Of a DNA stretch of 64,000 bases, positions 35,974 through 44,817 are shown piece after piece (within the stretch, counting starts at the first letter, position 1; each line of letters opens with the position of its first letter). The position numbers and the translations under genes were made by a program. The DNA comes from CBDBJR01 sp965206445. GTDB lineage: Bacteria; Pseudomonadota; Gammaproteobacteria; Arenicellales; Poriferihabitantaceae. The stretch lies in NCBI GenBank assembly GCA_965206445.1, contig CBDBJR010000001.1:372001-436000 (forward strand), written 5' to 3'. Below the pieces are notes generated by a model that did no database searches, was not told where the DNA came from, and was given only the letters and a program-made list of their open reading frames with translations.

Positions 35974-37275
35974 TCACGCTGTGCGGTTTTTTCTGTAGCC
36001 CGCTTTCGCCGCGCGCAGATACATCAGACTAATGACGGCGGTTAAAAATTTGCTGATGCCGGTGCGCATTTTGCCCGCCAGTCTGGGCGAGCCAACCCCA
36101 AACACCGGATGGGGCGCATATTCCAGTACATTCTGCTCAATGTGCTGCGCCATACCCGCGCCGTACATATCCCGCACCACCCGCAGCGCGGCTTCATAGG
36201 AGCTGACCGCCGGCCCGGCGCTATACACTTTGCCGTCAACTTCTACCGCCGCCTCACTCGGAACGGCGCCGACCTGCGACAATAGTTTCAGCATATGAAA
36301 ATTCGTCGTCGCCCGCTTGCCGGTAAGCAGCCCGGCGGCGCCCAGCAGCATCACACCCTCACAAATGCCGACAACGGCGGTGGCCTTGCCCGCTTGCCGG
36401 ATAACGAAATCAGTCACCGCCGTGTCGGTGCTGTATCCGGGCAGCACGGCGCCGGCAATCAGGACATCGACTTGCGGGCATTGTTCGAACGTCGTATCCG
36501 CCACCAGCGTCGGCCCGGCCAGCAGCCCCCGGGCCTCGCCTGTTTGCTTCCACACATACAACACGTCGGCGCCGGGCAGGGCGCCCAATACGTCAATCGC
36601 GCCGACGACGTCGGGCACATACATCCACGGCGGGGTCAAAACGGCCACTTTCAGCGGTCGATCTGCCTGGCTATCGGCGCCTGCGGCCGGGTGGGCAGGG
36701 CCGGAGAATTGCCGCTGCGGGTTGTACTCGAGATTCAATTCCAGCATCCGGGTGACGGTATCGCCGCGCAGCGCCCGCATCACTATAAACGCGGATTCTA
36801 TGCCGCCGGTAGAGGGGCCCGAGGTATGGTATTTCCCGGCCACCACGGTGCTGCTGCGCGCGACCGGAATGGCGCCAAATTCGGCCAGTTTCGCCGTATT
36901 GGCGCGGTCGGCGGTCGCCTCGAGACCTTGCAGCAGCCCGGCTTTGGCCAAGGCCACCACGCCGTTCGATACGCCGATGACGTAGGTGGCGGCCGGCGCC
37001 CGGGTTTGTATAAACGCAATCAGCCGGGGGTTTTCCAATGCGGCATCGGGCAGCTCCCCTACGACCAGTACGTCCAGCTGCGGACACGCGGCAAACGTGG
37101 TATTGGGGACAATCGGAAAGTTGGATTTGCCGTACAGGCAGTGCAAGTGCTCGGCCGCATAGTACAGCCTGTTGCTGGGAAAGGCGCCCAATACCGCATG
37201 CAGCCCGACCACATCGGCGGCCCGAAATCCGGGTGCCAACACAAAACCTATCGACGCACTTTTTAATAACGACAT
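35974..37275 (-). CDS. Fused double DJ-1/PfpI domain protein
   Basis: This protein of about 433 residues carries two DJ-1/PfpI (class I glutamine-amidotransferase-like) domains in tandem: about 1-195 (IGFVLAPGFRAADVVGLHAV) and 205-400 (VAVLTPPWMYVPDVVGAIDV). The nucleophile elbow of the second domain is intact (VVGICEGVMLL). In the first domain the cysteine is replaced by serine (VIGVSNGVVAL), so only the second is likely to be catalytic. The second domain resembles isonitrile-hydratase-like or transcription-factor-associated DJ-1 proteins. The basic C-terminal tail has no domain I know. An upstream GTG at 37284 is an alternative start. A 12-bp tandem repeat lies just upstream. Confidence 0.85.
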   Translation of the reverse strand: MSLLKSASIGFVLAPGFRAADVVGLHAVLGAFPSNRLYYAAEHLHCLYGKSNFPIVPNTTFAACPQLDVLVVGELPDAALENPRLIAFIQTRAPAATYVIGVSNGVVALAKAGLLQGLEATADRANTAKLAEFGAIPVARSSTVVAGKYHTSGPSTGGIESAFIVMRALRGDTVTRMLELNLEYNPQRQFSGPAHPAAGADSQADRPLKVAVLTPPWMYVPDVVGAIDVLGALPGADVLYVWKQTGEARGLLAGPTLVADTTFEQCPQVDVLIAGAVLPGYSTDTAVTDFVIRQAGKATAVVGICEGVMLLGAAGLLTGKRATTNFHMLKLLSQVGAVPSEAAVEVDGKVYSAGPAVSSYEAALRVVRDMYGAGMAQHIEQNVLEYAPHPVFGVGSPRLAGKMRTGISKFLTAVISLMYLRAAKAGYRKNRTA

Positions 37276-37288
37276 GATGTTCACCCGT

Positions 37289-37356
37289 CTGATATTCGAC
37301 CTGATATTCGACCTGATATTCGACCTGATATTCGACCTGATATTCGACCTGATATT
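37289..37356. repeat. 12-bp tandem repeats, five full copies plus a partial one
   Basis: The unit CTGATATTCGAC is repeated head-to-tail without change from 37289 to 37348, followed by a partial copy (CTGATATT). It lies in the 97 bp between the ABC-ATPase gene and the start of the DJ-1 gene on the same strand, where it could hold regulator sites or alter the leader length. Confidence 0.95.
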
Positions 37357-37372
37357 AGCGACTCTGTGGCCG

Positions 37373-38440
37373 CTATTCTACCAGCACCCTCGAATCGGCC
37401 GGCCGCCAGCCGATATGCAGGTGCGCGCCCGGCTGTTGCGGCACATCCTGCGGTCGCGCTTCGAGCACGAGTTGTTTTTCATGGCCCACGTCGACAAACA
37501 AGCGCGTCAGATTGCCGGCAAACGCTTTGCTCGACAGGGTGCCGCTGATGATATTCAAATCGCCGCCGGCCGCCGCGTTATCGACCAGTTGCAGGTGTTC
37601 GGGGCGCACCGCAATCCATACCTTGCCGCTGACGGCGGTGTCGGTCCTGGGCGCGCGAATCGGCACCCCGAGGGCGCGCGCGGTGAGAAATTCACCGTCG
37701 ACGCTGAGGATTTCACCGTCGAGCAAATTACTCTGGCCGACAAAATTGGCGACGAAGCGCGTTTGCGGGTGGTTGTATATGTCTTCCGCGCTGCCGATCT
37801 GTTCGATTCTGCCGGTATTCATCACCACGATGCGGTCGGACATATTCATCGCCTCGGTTTGATCGTGGGTGACGTACACGGTGGTGATTTTCAATTGCTG
37901 CTGAATCCGGCGCAATTCGATCTGCATGGCTTCCCGCAGTTTCAGGTCGAGCGCGCCGAGCGGCTCGTCCATTAACAGCACCTGCGGCGGATAGGCGACC
38001 GCGCGCGCCACCGCGATGCGCTGCTGCTGCCCGCCGCTGACCTCGGCCGGATAGCGGTCGCCGACCTCGGGCAGGCGTATCAGGTCGAGCAGGTCTTCGA
38101 CCCGTTGCTTGATCCGGGCTTTTGGATAGCGCCTTTCGGTTAGCCCAAAGCCGATATTTTCGGCAATCGTCATGTGCGGAAACAGCGCATAATCCTGAAA
38201 CACCATGCCGATCTCACGGTGCTGCGGCGCCACGCGGGTGACATCGTCATCGCCGAGCAAAATGTGGCCCCGGGTCGGCTGAATAAACCCGGCGATCAAG
38301 CGCAGCGTGGTCGTTTTGCCGCATCCCGAAGGGCCAAGCAGGCTTACAAATTCGCCTTCCGGTATGTCCAGGTTCAAGGTGTGCAAAGCGGTGAAATCAC
38401 CAAACCGCTTTACAATATTGTTTAACCGCACGCCGGACAT
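37373..38440 (-). CDS. ABC transporter ATPase, polyamine type (PotA-like)
   Basis: This 355-residue protein has Walker A GPSGCGKTT, signature VSGGQQQRIAVARA, Walker B VLLMDEPLGALD, the H-loop histidine (YVTHDQTEAM) and a C-terminal TOBE domain (from about 240). It powers import by the two permeases and the binding protein encoded upstream on the same strand. The order permease-permease-binding protein-ATPase, with the ATPase last, is typical of the putrescine/spermidine class, but related systems carry 2-aminoethylphosphonate, sulfonates or opines, so the substrate is open. Confidence 0.93.
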   Translation of the reverse strand: MSGVRLNNIVKRFGDFTALHTLNLDIPEGEFVSLLGPSGCGKTTTLRLIAGFIQPTRGHILLGDDDVTRVAPQHREIGMVFQDYALFPHMTIAENIGFGLTERRYPKARIKQRVEDLLDLIRLPEVGDRYPAEVSGGQQQRIAVARAVAYPPQVLLMDEPLGALDLKLREAMQIELRRIQQQLKITTVYVTHDQTEAMNMSDRIVVMNTGRIEQIGSAEDIYNHPQTRFVANFVGQSNLLDGEILSVDGEFLTARALGVPIRAPRTDTAVSGKVWIAVRPEHLQLVDNAAAGGDLNIISGTLSSKAFAGNLTRLFVDVGHEKQLVLEARPQDVPQQPGAHLHIGWRPADSRVLVE

Positions 38441-38511
38441 ATCAGACTCGAAGCAGTATGCGGCTCGATCGCCCGGCGGGTCGGCGTCGCAGCGCAGTTT
38501 GCCGGGGCCGC

Positions 38512-38539
38512 CGGTCGGCCGGCGTCGACCGGCCGACCG
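38512..38539 (-). promoter_or_regulatory. Strong hairpin after the binding-protein gene
   Basis: A perfect 11-bp stem (CGGTCGGCCGG, 38512-38522, with CCGGCCGACCG, 38529-38539) closes a 6-nt loop in the gap between the solute-binding protein and ATPase genes. Hairpins here often stabilise the 3' end of the binding-protein message so that it is made in excess. No T-tract follows on the minus strand. Confidence 0.5.
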
Positions 38540-38563
38540 CCCTGTTAAAACACCCCGCGCCGC

Positions 38564-39658
38564 CTATTGATTGGCGACCGACCGATTCCATTGATCGTTC
38601 CACGCCGAAATATCCGCCTTCGAATAATCGATGCGCAATTGCCGGGCAATATCGGCCGCGTCCAGTTGCAGCATTTCCGCCAGCAGCGGATCCGTCTTCA
38701 GCGCCTCGATCGCCTTCGAGTTGACCGGCACGACGCCGCTGTTGCGCGCGTATTCGAGTTGGAAATCGACCTCGTTGTACTGGTTCAGATACCAGTTTGC
38801 CGCCGCGGCGTTTTTGCTGTTCTTCATAATCACCAGCCAGCCGTATTTGTGCACGCCCACCGCCTTGTCGCCAATTCTGGGATGGACGTTGGCGACGTTG
38901 ACGCCGGCATTGCGGGCGCGCACACACCAGCCGGCGTGCATCACCGCGGCATAGACGTCACCCGATTGCATCTGCGTGATCACTTCACCGCCGCGCGACC
39001 AGAACTTGAGCGCGTTCAGTCGATTGATCAGCTCAAGCCCGGGTTGGACATTGAGTTCATCGCCGCCGGCCGCGTGGACGATAGCGCCGAAATTGGCCAG
39101 CCCGCCGCCCGAGCCGATATCGGGTATGGCAATGCGCCCGGCCAGTTTGGGATCGGCCAGATCGGCATAGGTAGTCGGTGCGGACAGGCCCAGCTCGGCA
39201 AATTTATCGCGGTTGTAGCAAATCGATTCCTGGGTATGCCAGGAGGCGATGCGCCAGTCGTTATACTGCCAGTCTTCCAGGTAGCGGGCATTCGGTATGC
39301 CGGCAATATCGATCGGTTGAATAAATTCATTGGTATCGAAGAAATCCTTCTCCTGCGCATCCAGCACTTCCATCACGTCAAACGGCGCCATGCCCCGCGC
39401 GGCTATCAGCTTGGCCAGATTGGCCTGCGGACTGCCGGTGACAAATTCGATTTTGCCGCCCAGCGCCTCGAATCGGGGCGCAATTCTGGTTTCGATATTG
39501 GCTTTCCACGAACCGCCCCAGGTGGCGACTTTCAGCGTAACGCCGTCGAATTCGCCCGCCTGTACACCGGCTGCGAACGCGACGCCAAGGCCGAGCAGCG
39601 CCCTGCGCGCGGCCCGGTGAATGCGGTGAACGCGATTACTGTGATTGCGGTATTTCAT
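38564..39658 (-). CDS. Periplasmic solute-binding protein (PotD-like)
   Basis: This 364-residue protein has a twin-basic, fairly long signal peptide (to about residue 34, cleavage after VQA). A spermidine/putrescine-class bipartite binding fold follows (TLKVATWGGSWKANIETRI, IPNARYLEDWQYNDWRIASW, GWLVIMKNSKNAAAANWYLN). It captures the substrate in the periplasm for the adjacent permeases. Ligand residues cannot be assigned, so polyamine is only one option; organophosphonates, sulfonates or amino-acid derivatives are alternatives. A strong hairpin separates it from the ATPase gene. Confidence 0.92.
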   Translation of the reverse strand: MKYRNHSNRVHRIHRAARRALLGLGVAFAAGVQAGEFDGVTLKVATWGGSWKANIETRIAPRFEALGGKIEFVTGSPQANLAKLIAARGMAPFDVMEVLDAQEKDFFDTNEFIQPIDIAGIPNARYLEDWQYNDWRIASWHTQESICYNRDKFAELGLSAPTTYADLADPKLAGRIAIPDIGSGGGLANFGAIVHAAGGDELNVQPGLELINRLNALKFWSRGGEVITQMQSGDVYAAVMHAGWCVRARNAGVNVANVHPRIGDKAVGVHKYGWLVIMKNSKNAAAANWYLNQYNEVDFQLEYARNSGVVPVNSKAIEALKTDPLLAEMLQLDAADIARQLRIDYSKADISAWNDQWNRSVANQ

Positions 39659-39699
39659 CGTCTTTCTCCTGATTGAGTGGTAAATCTATCGGTGGCCGG

Positions 39700-40617
39700 C
39701 TAACGGCTGCCGGAGCGCAGCAGCGTATCGAGGCCGACCAGTTTTTGCATGCCCAGCAAGGCCAGCAGACAAAAGAATATAACCAGCGACGCCGACGCCA
39801 GTATACTGGGGTCAAAGTCATTCTCGAGCCCGTAAAACAGCTCTATCGGGTAGGTCACGAACCCGGGTGCGGTTAAGAATATGGAAATCGGCACATCACC
39901 AAACGATACCATAAACGAATACAGCGCTCCGGCATAAACACCGGGCATGATGACCGGCAGGGTGACGCGGCGGAAGGCGCTCCAGCGGCTCGCGCCGAGG
40001 CTGAACGCGGCCTCTTCGAGGCGCACATCGAAGCGCTGTAAAATCGCGGTAACGGTGCCGACCACGTAGGGCGTGGCGACAAACACATGGCCGAGGTACA
40101 GCCCCCAGAACGTCCCCTGCAAATACCACCCGGAGGCATCCCCGATCAGATAAAACAGCTGCAAGAACGCGATACCGGTAACAATCGCCGGAATTTGCAG
40201 CGGCGCCCGGAACACCGTGGAAATAAAGGTTTTCCCCGGTAGTTTGCCACGCACGATGCCAAGTGCCGCCGGAATGCCGAGCACGCAGGCGCCCAGCGCA
40301 CTGAGACCGGCCAGCAGAAAACTCAACCCCAGCGCTTCGAGTTGCCCTCTGGGGATGTTGCGGTATTGCTGCAGCGACGGCTCGTCGGGCGGGAATTTGA
40401 TCGCGCTGTAATACTCGCCGCTGTGAAACGACGCCCCGATGACGACAATCATCGGTGACAACAGGAAAATGTACGACAGGCTGCAATAGGCATAGTGCAG
40501 CATCCGGCCCCAGGGCAGCCCGATTTTGGGCGGCGGCCCGGTCCGCCGGCGCGCCGTGATGGCCGCTTGCGTGCCGCTCGGCGATAGCCTGCCCTGCTGC
40601 GGTAAAACGGCGCTCAT
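39700..40617 (-). CDS. ABC transporter permease (PotC-like)
   Basis: This 305-residue inner-membrane protein starts at MSAVLPQQGR. It has six predicted membrane helices and the EAA loop (EEAAFSLGASRWSAFRRVTLP) that docks to the ATPase. Its start overlaps the stop of the preceding permease gene as ATGA (40614-40617), showing translational coupling. A longer frame to 40824 would lie inside that upstream gene. It pairs with it as a heterodimer. Confidence 0.93.
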   Translation of the reverse strand: MSAVLPQQGRLSPSGTQAAITARRRTGPPPKIGLPWGRMLHYAYCSLSYIFLLSPMIVVIGASFHSGEYYSAIKFPPDEPSLQQYRNIPRGQLEALGLSFLLAGLSALGACVLGIPAALGIVRGKLPGKTFISTVFRAPLQIPAIVTGIAFLQLFYLIGDASGWYLQGTFWGLYLGHVFVATPYVVGTVTAILQRFDVRLEEAAFSLGASRWSAFRRVTLPVIMPGVYAGALYSFMVSFGDVPISIFLTAPGFVTYPIELFYGLENDFDPSILASASLVIFFCLLALLGMQKLVGLDTLLRSGSR

Positions 40618-41468
40618 GCAATCACCAGCCGGGCCGAGCGCAGGCGGCGAATCAACATGATCGACAGCAGATTGATCAGCAGCACCGTCACCAGCAGCAC
40701 CGCAGAGAGCGTGCCCGCCATCGAATATTTCACCTCCATCATCACCGTACGCTGGATCAGCACCGGCAGCGTGAAGACGCGCCCGCCACCGAGCAGCGCC
40801 GCCGAGGTGAAGGCGCCCATGCACATGTTGAACATCATCAGCACGCCGACGGTCAGGCCCGGCAAACTGAGCGGCAGCAGCACCCGGTAGTGCATCCGCC
40901 AGCGGCTGGCGCCGTGAATTTGCGCCGCATCCTCATACGAGCGGGGGATCGTCTGGATCACGCTGTATAACAGCAGCACGCCAAATCCCAGCGTAAAATG
41001 CATCAGGCCGACGACCACGCCGACCTGATTGCCGATGATCGTATACGGCGTATCGATCACGCCGACCGCCATCAGGAAGCGATTGATCAGGCCGTCTGCC
41101 GAGAAAATAATGATCAGCCCGAACACCTTGATGACGATGGTAACAAAAGTCGCCACCACGATGCCGGCCAGCAGCAGCATCGACCAGCGCGAGCGCATGC
41201 GGGCAATCAGGTAGGCCACCGGGAACCCCAGCAGCAGCGTGAACAGCGCCGCCAGGGCCGACGTTTTAATCGTCAGCCACAAGGTCCTGAGATAAAACGT
41301 GTCGGTGAAAAACCGGATGTAGTTCGCCAGTTGCGGCGTATCGCCGGTGCGGCCAAGCCCGAGGTCCTGGTAAAAGCTGGTGTGCAAAAAGATATACTGG
41401 GAGGCCGCAATCAACCCACCGACGATGATCAGGCTCGGCAGCAGTATCCATTCCCAGCGCGTTCTCAT
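40614..41468 (-). CDS. ABC transporter permease (PotB-like)
   Basis: This 284-residue permease has six membrane helices and the EAA motif (EDAAQIHGASRWRMHYRVLLP). It is the first gene of the four-gene transporter operon (permease, permease, binding protein, ATPase). The start MRTRWEWILLPSLIIVG puts a membrane helix right at the N-terminus. The DMT transporter gene lies 107 bp upstream on the same strand and may share the transcript. Confidence 0.93.
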   Translation of the reverse strand: MRTRWEWILLPSLIIVGGLIAASQYIFLHTSFYQDLGLGRTGDTPQLANYIRFFTDTFYLRTLWLTIKTSALAALFTLLLGFPVAYLIARMRSRWSMLLLAGIVVATFVTIVIKVFGLIIIFSADGLINRFLMAVGVIDTPYTIIGNQVGVVVGLMHFTLGFGVLLLYSVIQTIPRSYEDAAQIHGASRWRMHYRVLLPLSLPGLTVGVLMMFNMCMGAFTSAALLGGGRVFTLPVLIQRTVMMEVKYSMAGTLSAVLLVTVLLINLLSIMLIRRLRSARLVIA

Positions 41469-41575
41469 GGTTGACAGTGTATTTTCCGGTGTGTCGATTG
41501 TTTCGCTATGCGGGTGCGGGTCACCACGAATGCCGTCGAAAGTATCGCACCGATAATCTCCGCCGACAAATTGTT

Positions 41576-42508
41576 TTATTTACCCGTCCTGCCGGATTCG
41601 ATCTGGCCGGGGCGCGTCGTCTTGCGGCCGCGACGGGAGTTGATCACAGCCAGGCCGATAAAAATCAACAGCACCGCGAACCAAAAATGCCGGGGGTGGG
41701 TTTCGCCGAATATTATCCGCCCCCAGCCAATGCCGGTGAGCGCGACGATATAGGCGCTGAAACTGTAAAACACCGGGCCGGCCAGGCCGACAATTTTGAA
41801 AAACAGCGAATAGGCAACCGCGGCAATGACCCCGTGCAGCACAATCAGCGCCTCGACCGCCCCCGGATGGTGCCCCGGCAGAAAAAAATCGCCGTTCGCC
41901 ACCGCCAGCGGCAACAGCACCAGAAACGCGATGCTGTGCGTGCCCGCGGCCAGTGAAATCGGGTGGCAGTCGGCCATCGGGTGGCGGGAAATATAGACGT
42001 TCATACTCGCATAGCCGAGCGGACACAGCATGCCGACGAACACCCAGCCATCGACCGTGATGCCGCCGATCACCTGCGGCATGGCGATGATCAGCGCACC
42101 GCAAAACCCCAGCGCGAGCCCCGCGATGCGCAGCGGCGCGAGCGGCTCCAGGCGCAGCAAAACCACCAGGGCGTAGGTCACCATCGGCGTCAGTGTCAGC
42201 AGCACCGCCATCGTGCCCGCCGGAATGTTGCGCACCACGTAGAAAAAAATCACGTTGGGCAGCGCCACGCCGACCACCGAGTACACGCTCAACCGGCGAA
42301 AATGCCGGATAATCGGCGGCGGCTGTCGGCTGCGCACGTAGCCCATCACGGTCAGCAACCCGGCGGCAATCAGCGATACCCACATCGCGTAGGCGAGCGG
42401 CGGAATCGCGTTGCCCACCACCAGCTTGGACACGCTGGTGGCGCCGCCGCGCAGCGTGCCCAGCAGTATCAGCAAAACCAGCGCCAGCGAAAAATACGGC
42501 TTCAGCAA
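41576..42508 (-). CDS. EamA/DMT family transporter
   Basis: This 310-residue protein has ten predicted membrane helices made of two EamA repeats (MLKPYFSLALVLLILLG onward, and the second half with VDGWVFVGMLCPLGYASMNV). The family exports or imports small metabolites across the inner membrane, often amino acids or their derivatives. It lies between the dehydrogenase and ABC transporter genes on the same strand, suggesting a role in the same pathway. The substrate is unknown. Confidence 0.9.
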   Translation of the reverse strand: MLKPYFSLALVLLILLGTLRGGATSVSKLVVGNAIPPLAYAMWVSLIAAGLLTVMGYVRSRQPPPIIRHFRRLSVYSVVGVALPNVIFFYVVRNIPAGTMAVLLTLTPMVTYALVVLLRLEPLAPLRIAGLALGFCGALIIAMPQVIGGITVDGWVFVGMLCPLGYASMNVYISRHPMADCHPISLAAGTHSIAFLVLLPLAVANGDFFLPGHHPGAVEALIVLHGVIAAVAYSLFFKIVGLAGPVFYSFSAYIVALTGIGWGRIIFGETHPRHFWFAVLLIFIGLAVINSRRGRKTTRPGQIESGRTGK

Positions 42509-42728
42509 GCTGCTCCGGTTAACGGGTGTCCGCCGGCGCGCCGGGTCATTGCCGGCATCCGGCCAACCCGCTCCACCGGCAGCGGGAGAGGATGCGCGGC
42601 CGGAAAATCACCCGTATATTTTTTTTCATGGACGGCGATCGGCACCCTGCCGGCCCGGCGCCCGATGGTCTTATTTAACCGCCCACCGCATTGCGATGCA
42701 CGTTTTCTTCGAGCAGCAAGCGGGCGCT

Positions 42729-43676
42729 TTACGCGGCATTGTAGCGGCATTCGGCAAATGCGTGATCCGAATAAAACGCATTGTGCGGCGTAATCAACAG
42801 CCGCCCGCGCAGCCAGGCGGCATGGTCGCGCCAGGCGACAAGCAGCGGATGATCGCCGGGCGGCTCCTCCGGCAGCACATCCAACCCGGCGCCGGCCAAC
42901 TGCCCGGATTGCAGCCCGGCTTCAATCAGGTCGAGATTGTCAATCAACCCGCCGCGCGCGGTATTGACAAAAATCAGCCCCGGTCGGGCCTGCGCCAGCA
43001 CCGCAGCGGTGATCATGCCGCGCGTCTCGTCGGTCAGCGGGCAATGCAGCGACAGTATATTGCTTTGCTCAATCAACGCTGTCAATGCCGCCACCCGGTC
43101 GACTCCCAGCGCCCGGAACATGCCGCTGCTGACATAGGGATCATAGGCAACGATACGGTAGCCGAAAGGCTTCAGCCGCAGGGCGACGCTGGTGCCGATG
43201 CGGCCGAGGCCGACCAGGCCGACCGTGCTGTGGGGCGCGTGCAGCAGCGGCGCCAGGTGATTTTCCTGCCAACTGTCGGTGTAGCGGCGCGCCCTGGCGT
43301 CGTGTTCGACAATCCGCCGCTGCAGCGCCAGGAGCATCGCCACCGCCGTGTCGGCGACATTCTCGGGGCCGTATTCGGGGTTGTTGGAAAATGCAATGCC
43401 GCGCTGCGCCAGCGCGTCGAGGTCGATTTTGTCGTAGCCGACGCCGTAACGGACGACAATTTTGCAGTGCTCGAGCTGCCGCACCGTGGCGCTGCCAATC
43501 GACGGCGTCCATACCAGCAGGGCGTGCAGCCGCCGCAACTGCGCCGCATCGAACGCCCGCTCATCGCCGCTATCGAAGTGAATGATGTCGGCGCGCTGCG
43601 CAAAGGCCGCCTGTTCCGGGTCGAACGGCGGTTTGATCAAATGGGTAATGCCGATGCGCCAGCGCTGCTGTGCCAT
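42729..43676 (-). CDS. D-isomer 2-hydroxyacid dehydrogenase (phosphoglycerate dehydrogenase-like)
   Basis: This 315-residue protein starts at MAQQRWRIGITHLIK. The NAD-binding motif is VGLVGLGRIGTSVALRL. The catalytic residues are Arg (NTARGGLIDNLD), Glu (LPEEPPGDHPLL) and His (LITPHNAFYSDHAF). It interconverts a 2-hydroxy acid and a 2-oxo acid. In this neighbourhood a sulfolactate- or phosphonolactate-type substrate is conceivable but unproven. The frame extends upstream to 44012 without family similarity. It heads the minus-strand run with the DMT and ABC genes. Confidence 0.87.
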   Translation of the reverse strand: MAQQRWRIGITHLIKPPFDPEQAAFAQRADIIHFDSGDERAFDAAQLRRLHALLVWTPSIGSATVRQLEHCKIVVRYGVGYDKIDLDALAQRGIAFSNNPEYGPENVADTAVAMLLALQRRIVEHDARARRYTDSWQENHLAPLLHAPHSTVGLVGLGRIGTSVALRLKPFGYRIVAYDPYVSSGMFRALGVDRVAALTALIEQSNILSLHCPLTDETRGMITAAVLAQARPGLIFVNTARGGLIDNLDLIEAGLQSGQLAGAGLDVLPEEPPGDHPLLVAWRDHAAWLRGRLLITPHNAFYSDHAFAECRYNAA

Positions 43677-44035
43677 ACCCCTTGCCCTGCATGAGCGACT
43701 ATAATACCGCATTGATACCGACCGGCCGGGTCGAACCGGTGGCGCCGACCACAGCGGCAAGTGTAGCGACGCGGCGCGGCGATTGCTACCGCCGTTGTCA
43801 TCGGCGCGGTCGTGCCCCGGCAGCCGGGTCGGCTGGTGGCGGCGCGTACAATCGCCGCCGCTGTTGCTAACGTAACCTGATGGAGACGGCACCCATTGAG
43901 CCATCCAAACGCATCCCCATCCCACCCGAATGGCGCTCGCCCCGCTGTCGGCGGCGGGCCCGGCAGTGGGGGGGCGCCAACTGCCGAGCCGCTCCGCAGC
44001 CCCCCGACTCACCCGGATAACGCGCGGCTGCGTCG
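43677..44035. other. Divergent intergenic region
   Basis: These 359 bases lie between the divergently transcribed dehydrogenase and SDR genes. I see no gene, repeat or strong hairpin. It is the expected site of both promoters. Confidence 0.4.
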
Positions 44036-44791
44036 ATGACCACCGGGGCGGCCATTCTCATTACCGGCGCCTCCGGCGGCATCGGTTGCGCGGCGGCAAT
44101 CGCGTGCGCGGCGCGTGGTGCGCGGGTCGGCGTCCACTACCACAGTAACCGCGCCGGCGCCGACGCGACCCTGGCCGCTCTGCCGGGGAGCGGGCATCAG
44201 TTACTGCGGTGTGACATCACCGACCCGGACGCGGCCGCCCGCCTGATCGAGCAGGCCGACCGGCTGCTCGGCGGGCTCGACGTGCTGGTCAACAACGCCG
44301 GCATTTCGCAGCGCCATCGCTTCGAGGATATCGACTACGCGACCTGGCAGGCCGCCTGGCAGCGCGTGGTGGACACCAATCTCACGGCCGCCGGCAACCT
44401 GTGTTTTTGCGCCGGCAAAAAGATGCTCGCGCGCGGCGGCGGGCGTATCGTCAACGTCTCTTCGCGCGGCGCGTTTCGCGGCGAGCCGCTGATGCCGTGG
44501 TACGGCGCGTCAAAGGCCGGCATGAATGCGCTCGGGCAGTCGCTGGCGCAGGCGCTTGGCCCGCAGGGCGTCTGGGTCTACACCGTCGCGCCGGGGTTCG
44601 TCGAAACCGAGATGGCGGCGGCGGTGCTGGCGTCGCCCGAGGGCGACGGCATCCGCAACCAAAGCCCGGTCGGCCGGGTCGCCCGGCCCGAAGAACTGGG
44701 CAAAACCATCGCCTTCCTGGCGCTGGAGGCGCCCGAATTCATGACCGGCTGCATCGTCGATGTCAACGGCGCGTCTTACCTGCGCTCTTGA
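44036..44791 (+). CDS. SDR-family oxidoreductase
   Basis: This 251-residue classical short-chain dehydrogenase has the nucleotide motif TGASGGIG, the NNAG motif (VLVNNAGIS), catalytic Ser in IVNVSSRGAFRG, then YGASK (Tyr and Lys) and the PGFVETEM segment. It is FabG-like in length, but fatty-acid synthesis is unlikely in this setting. It would oxidise or reduce an alcohol/ketone of the pathway substrate. The deacylase gene follows after 26 bp on the same strand. Confidence 0.9.
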   Translation: MTTGAAILITGASGGIGCAAAIACAARGARVGVHYHSNRAGADATLAALPGSGHQLLRCDITDPDAAARLIEQADRLLGGLDVLVNNAGISQRHRFEDIDYATWQAAWQRVVDTNLTAAGNLCFCAGKKMLARGGGRIVNVSSRGAFRGEPLMPWYGASKAGMNALGQSLAQALGPQGVWVYTVAPGFVETEMAAAVLASPEGDGIRNQSPVGRVARPEELGKTIAFLALEAPEFMTGCIVDVNGASYLRS

Positions 44792-44817
44792 TCGCCGCCG
44801 CCCGGTCGGCACACGGC

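Noticed and set aside
37289..37356. Iteron-like origin
   Set aside because: No rep gene, no A+T-rich melting region and no partition genes nearby; the setting is an ordinary intergenic gap.
37172..37975. Plus-strand frame with repeated LIFD residues
   Set aside because: It is the 12-bp tandem repeat read in frame and fused to the antisense of the ABC-ATPase gene; no independent coding evidence.
42729..44012. Long N-terminal extension of the dehydrogenase frame
   Set aside because: Residues before MAQQRWRIGI have no dehydrogenase similarity and cover the divergent promoter region; the start at 43676 fits the family.
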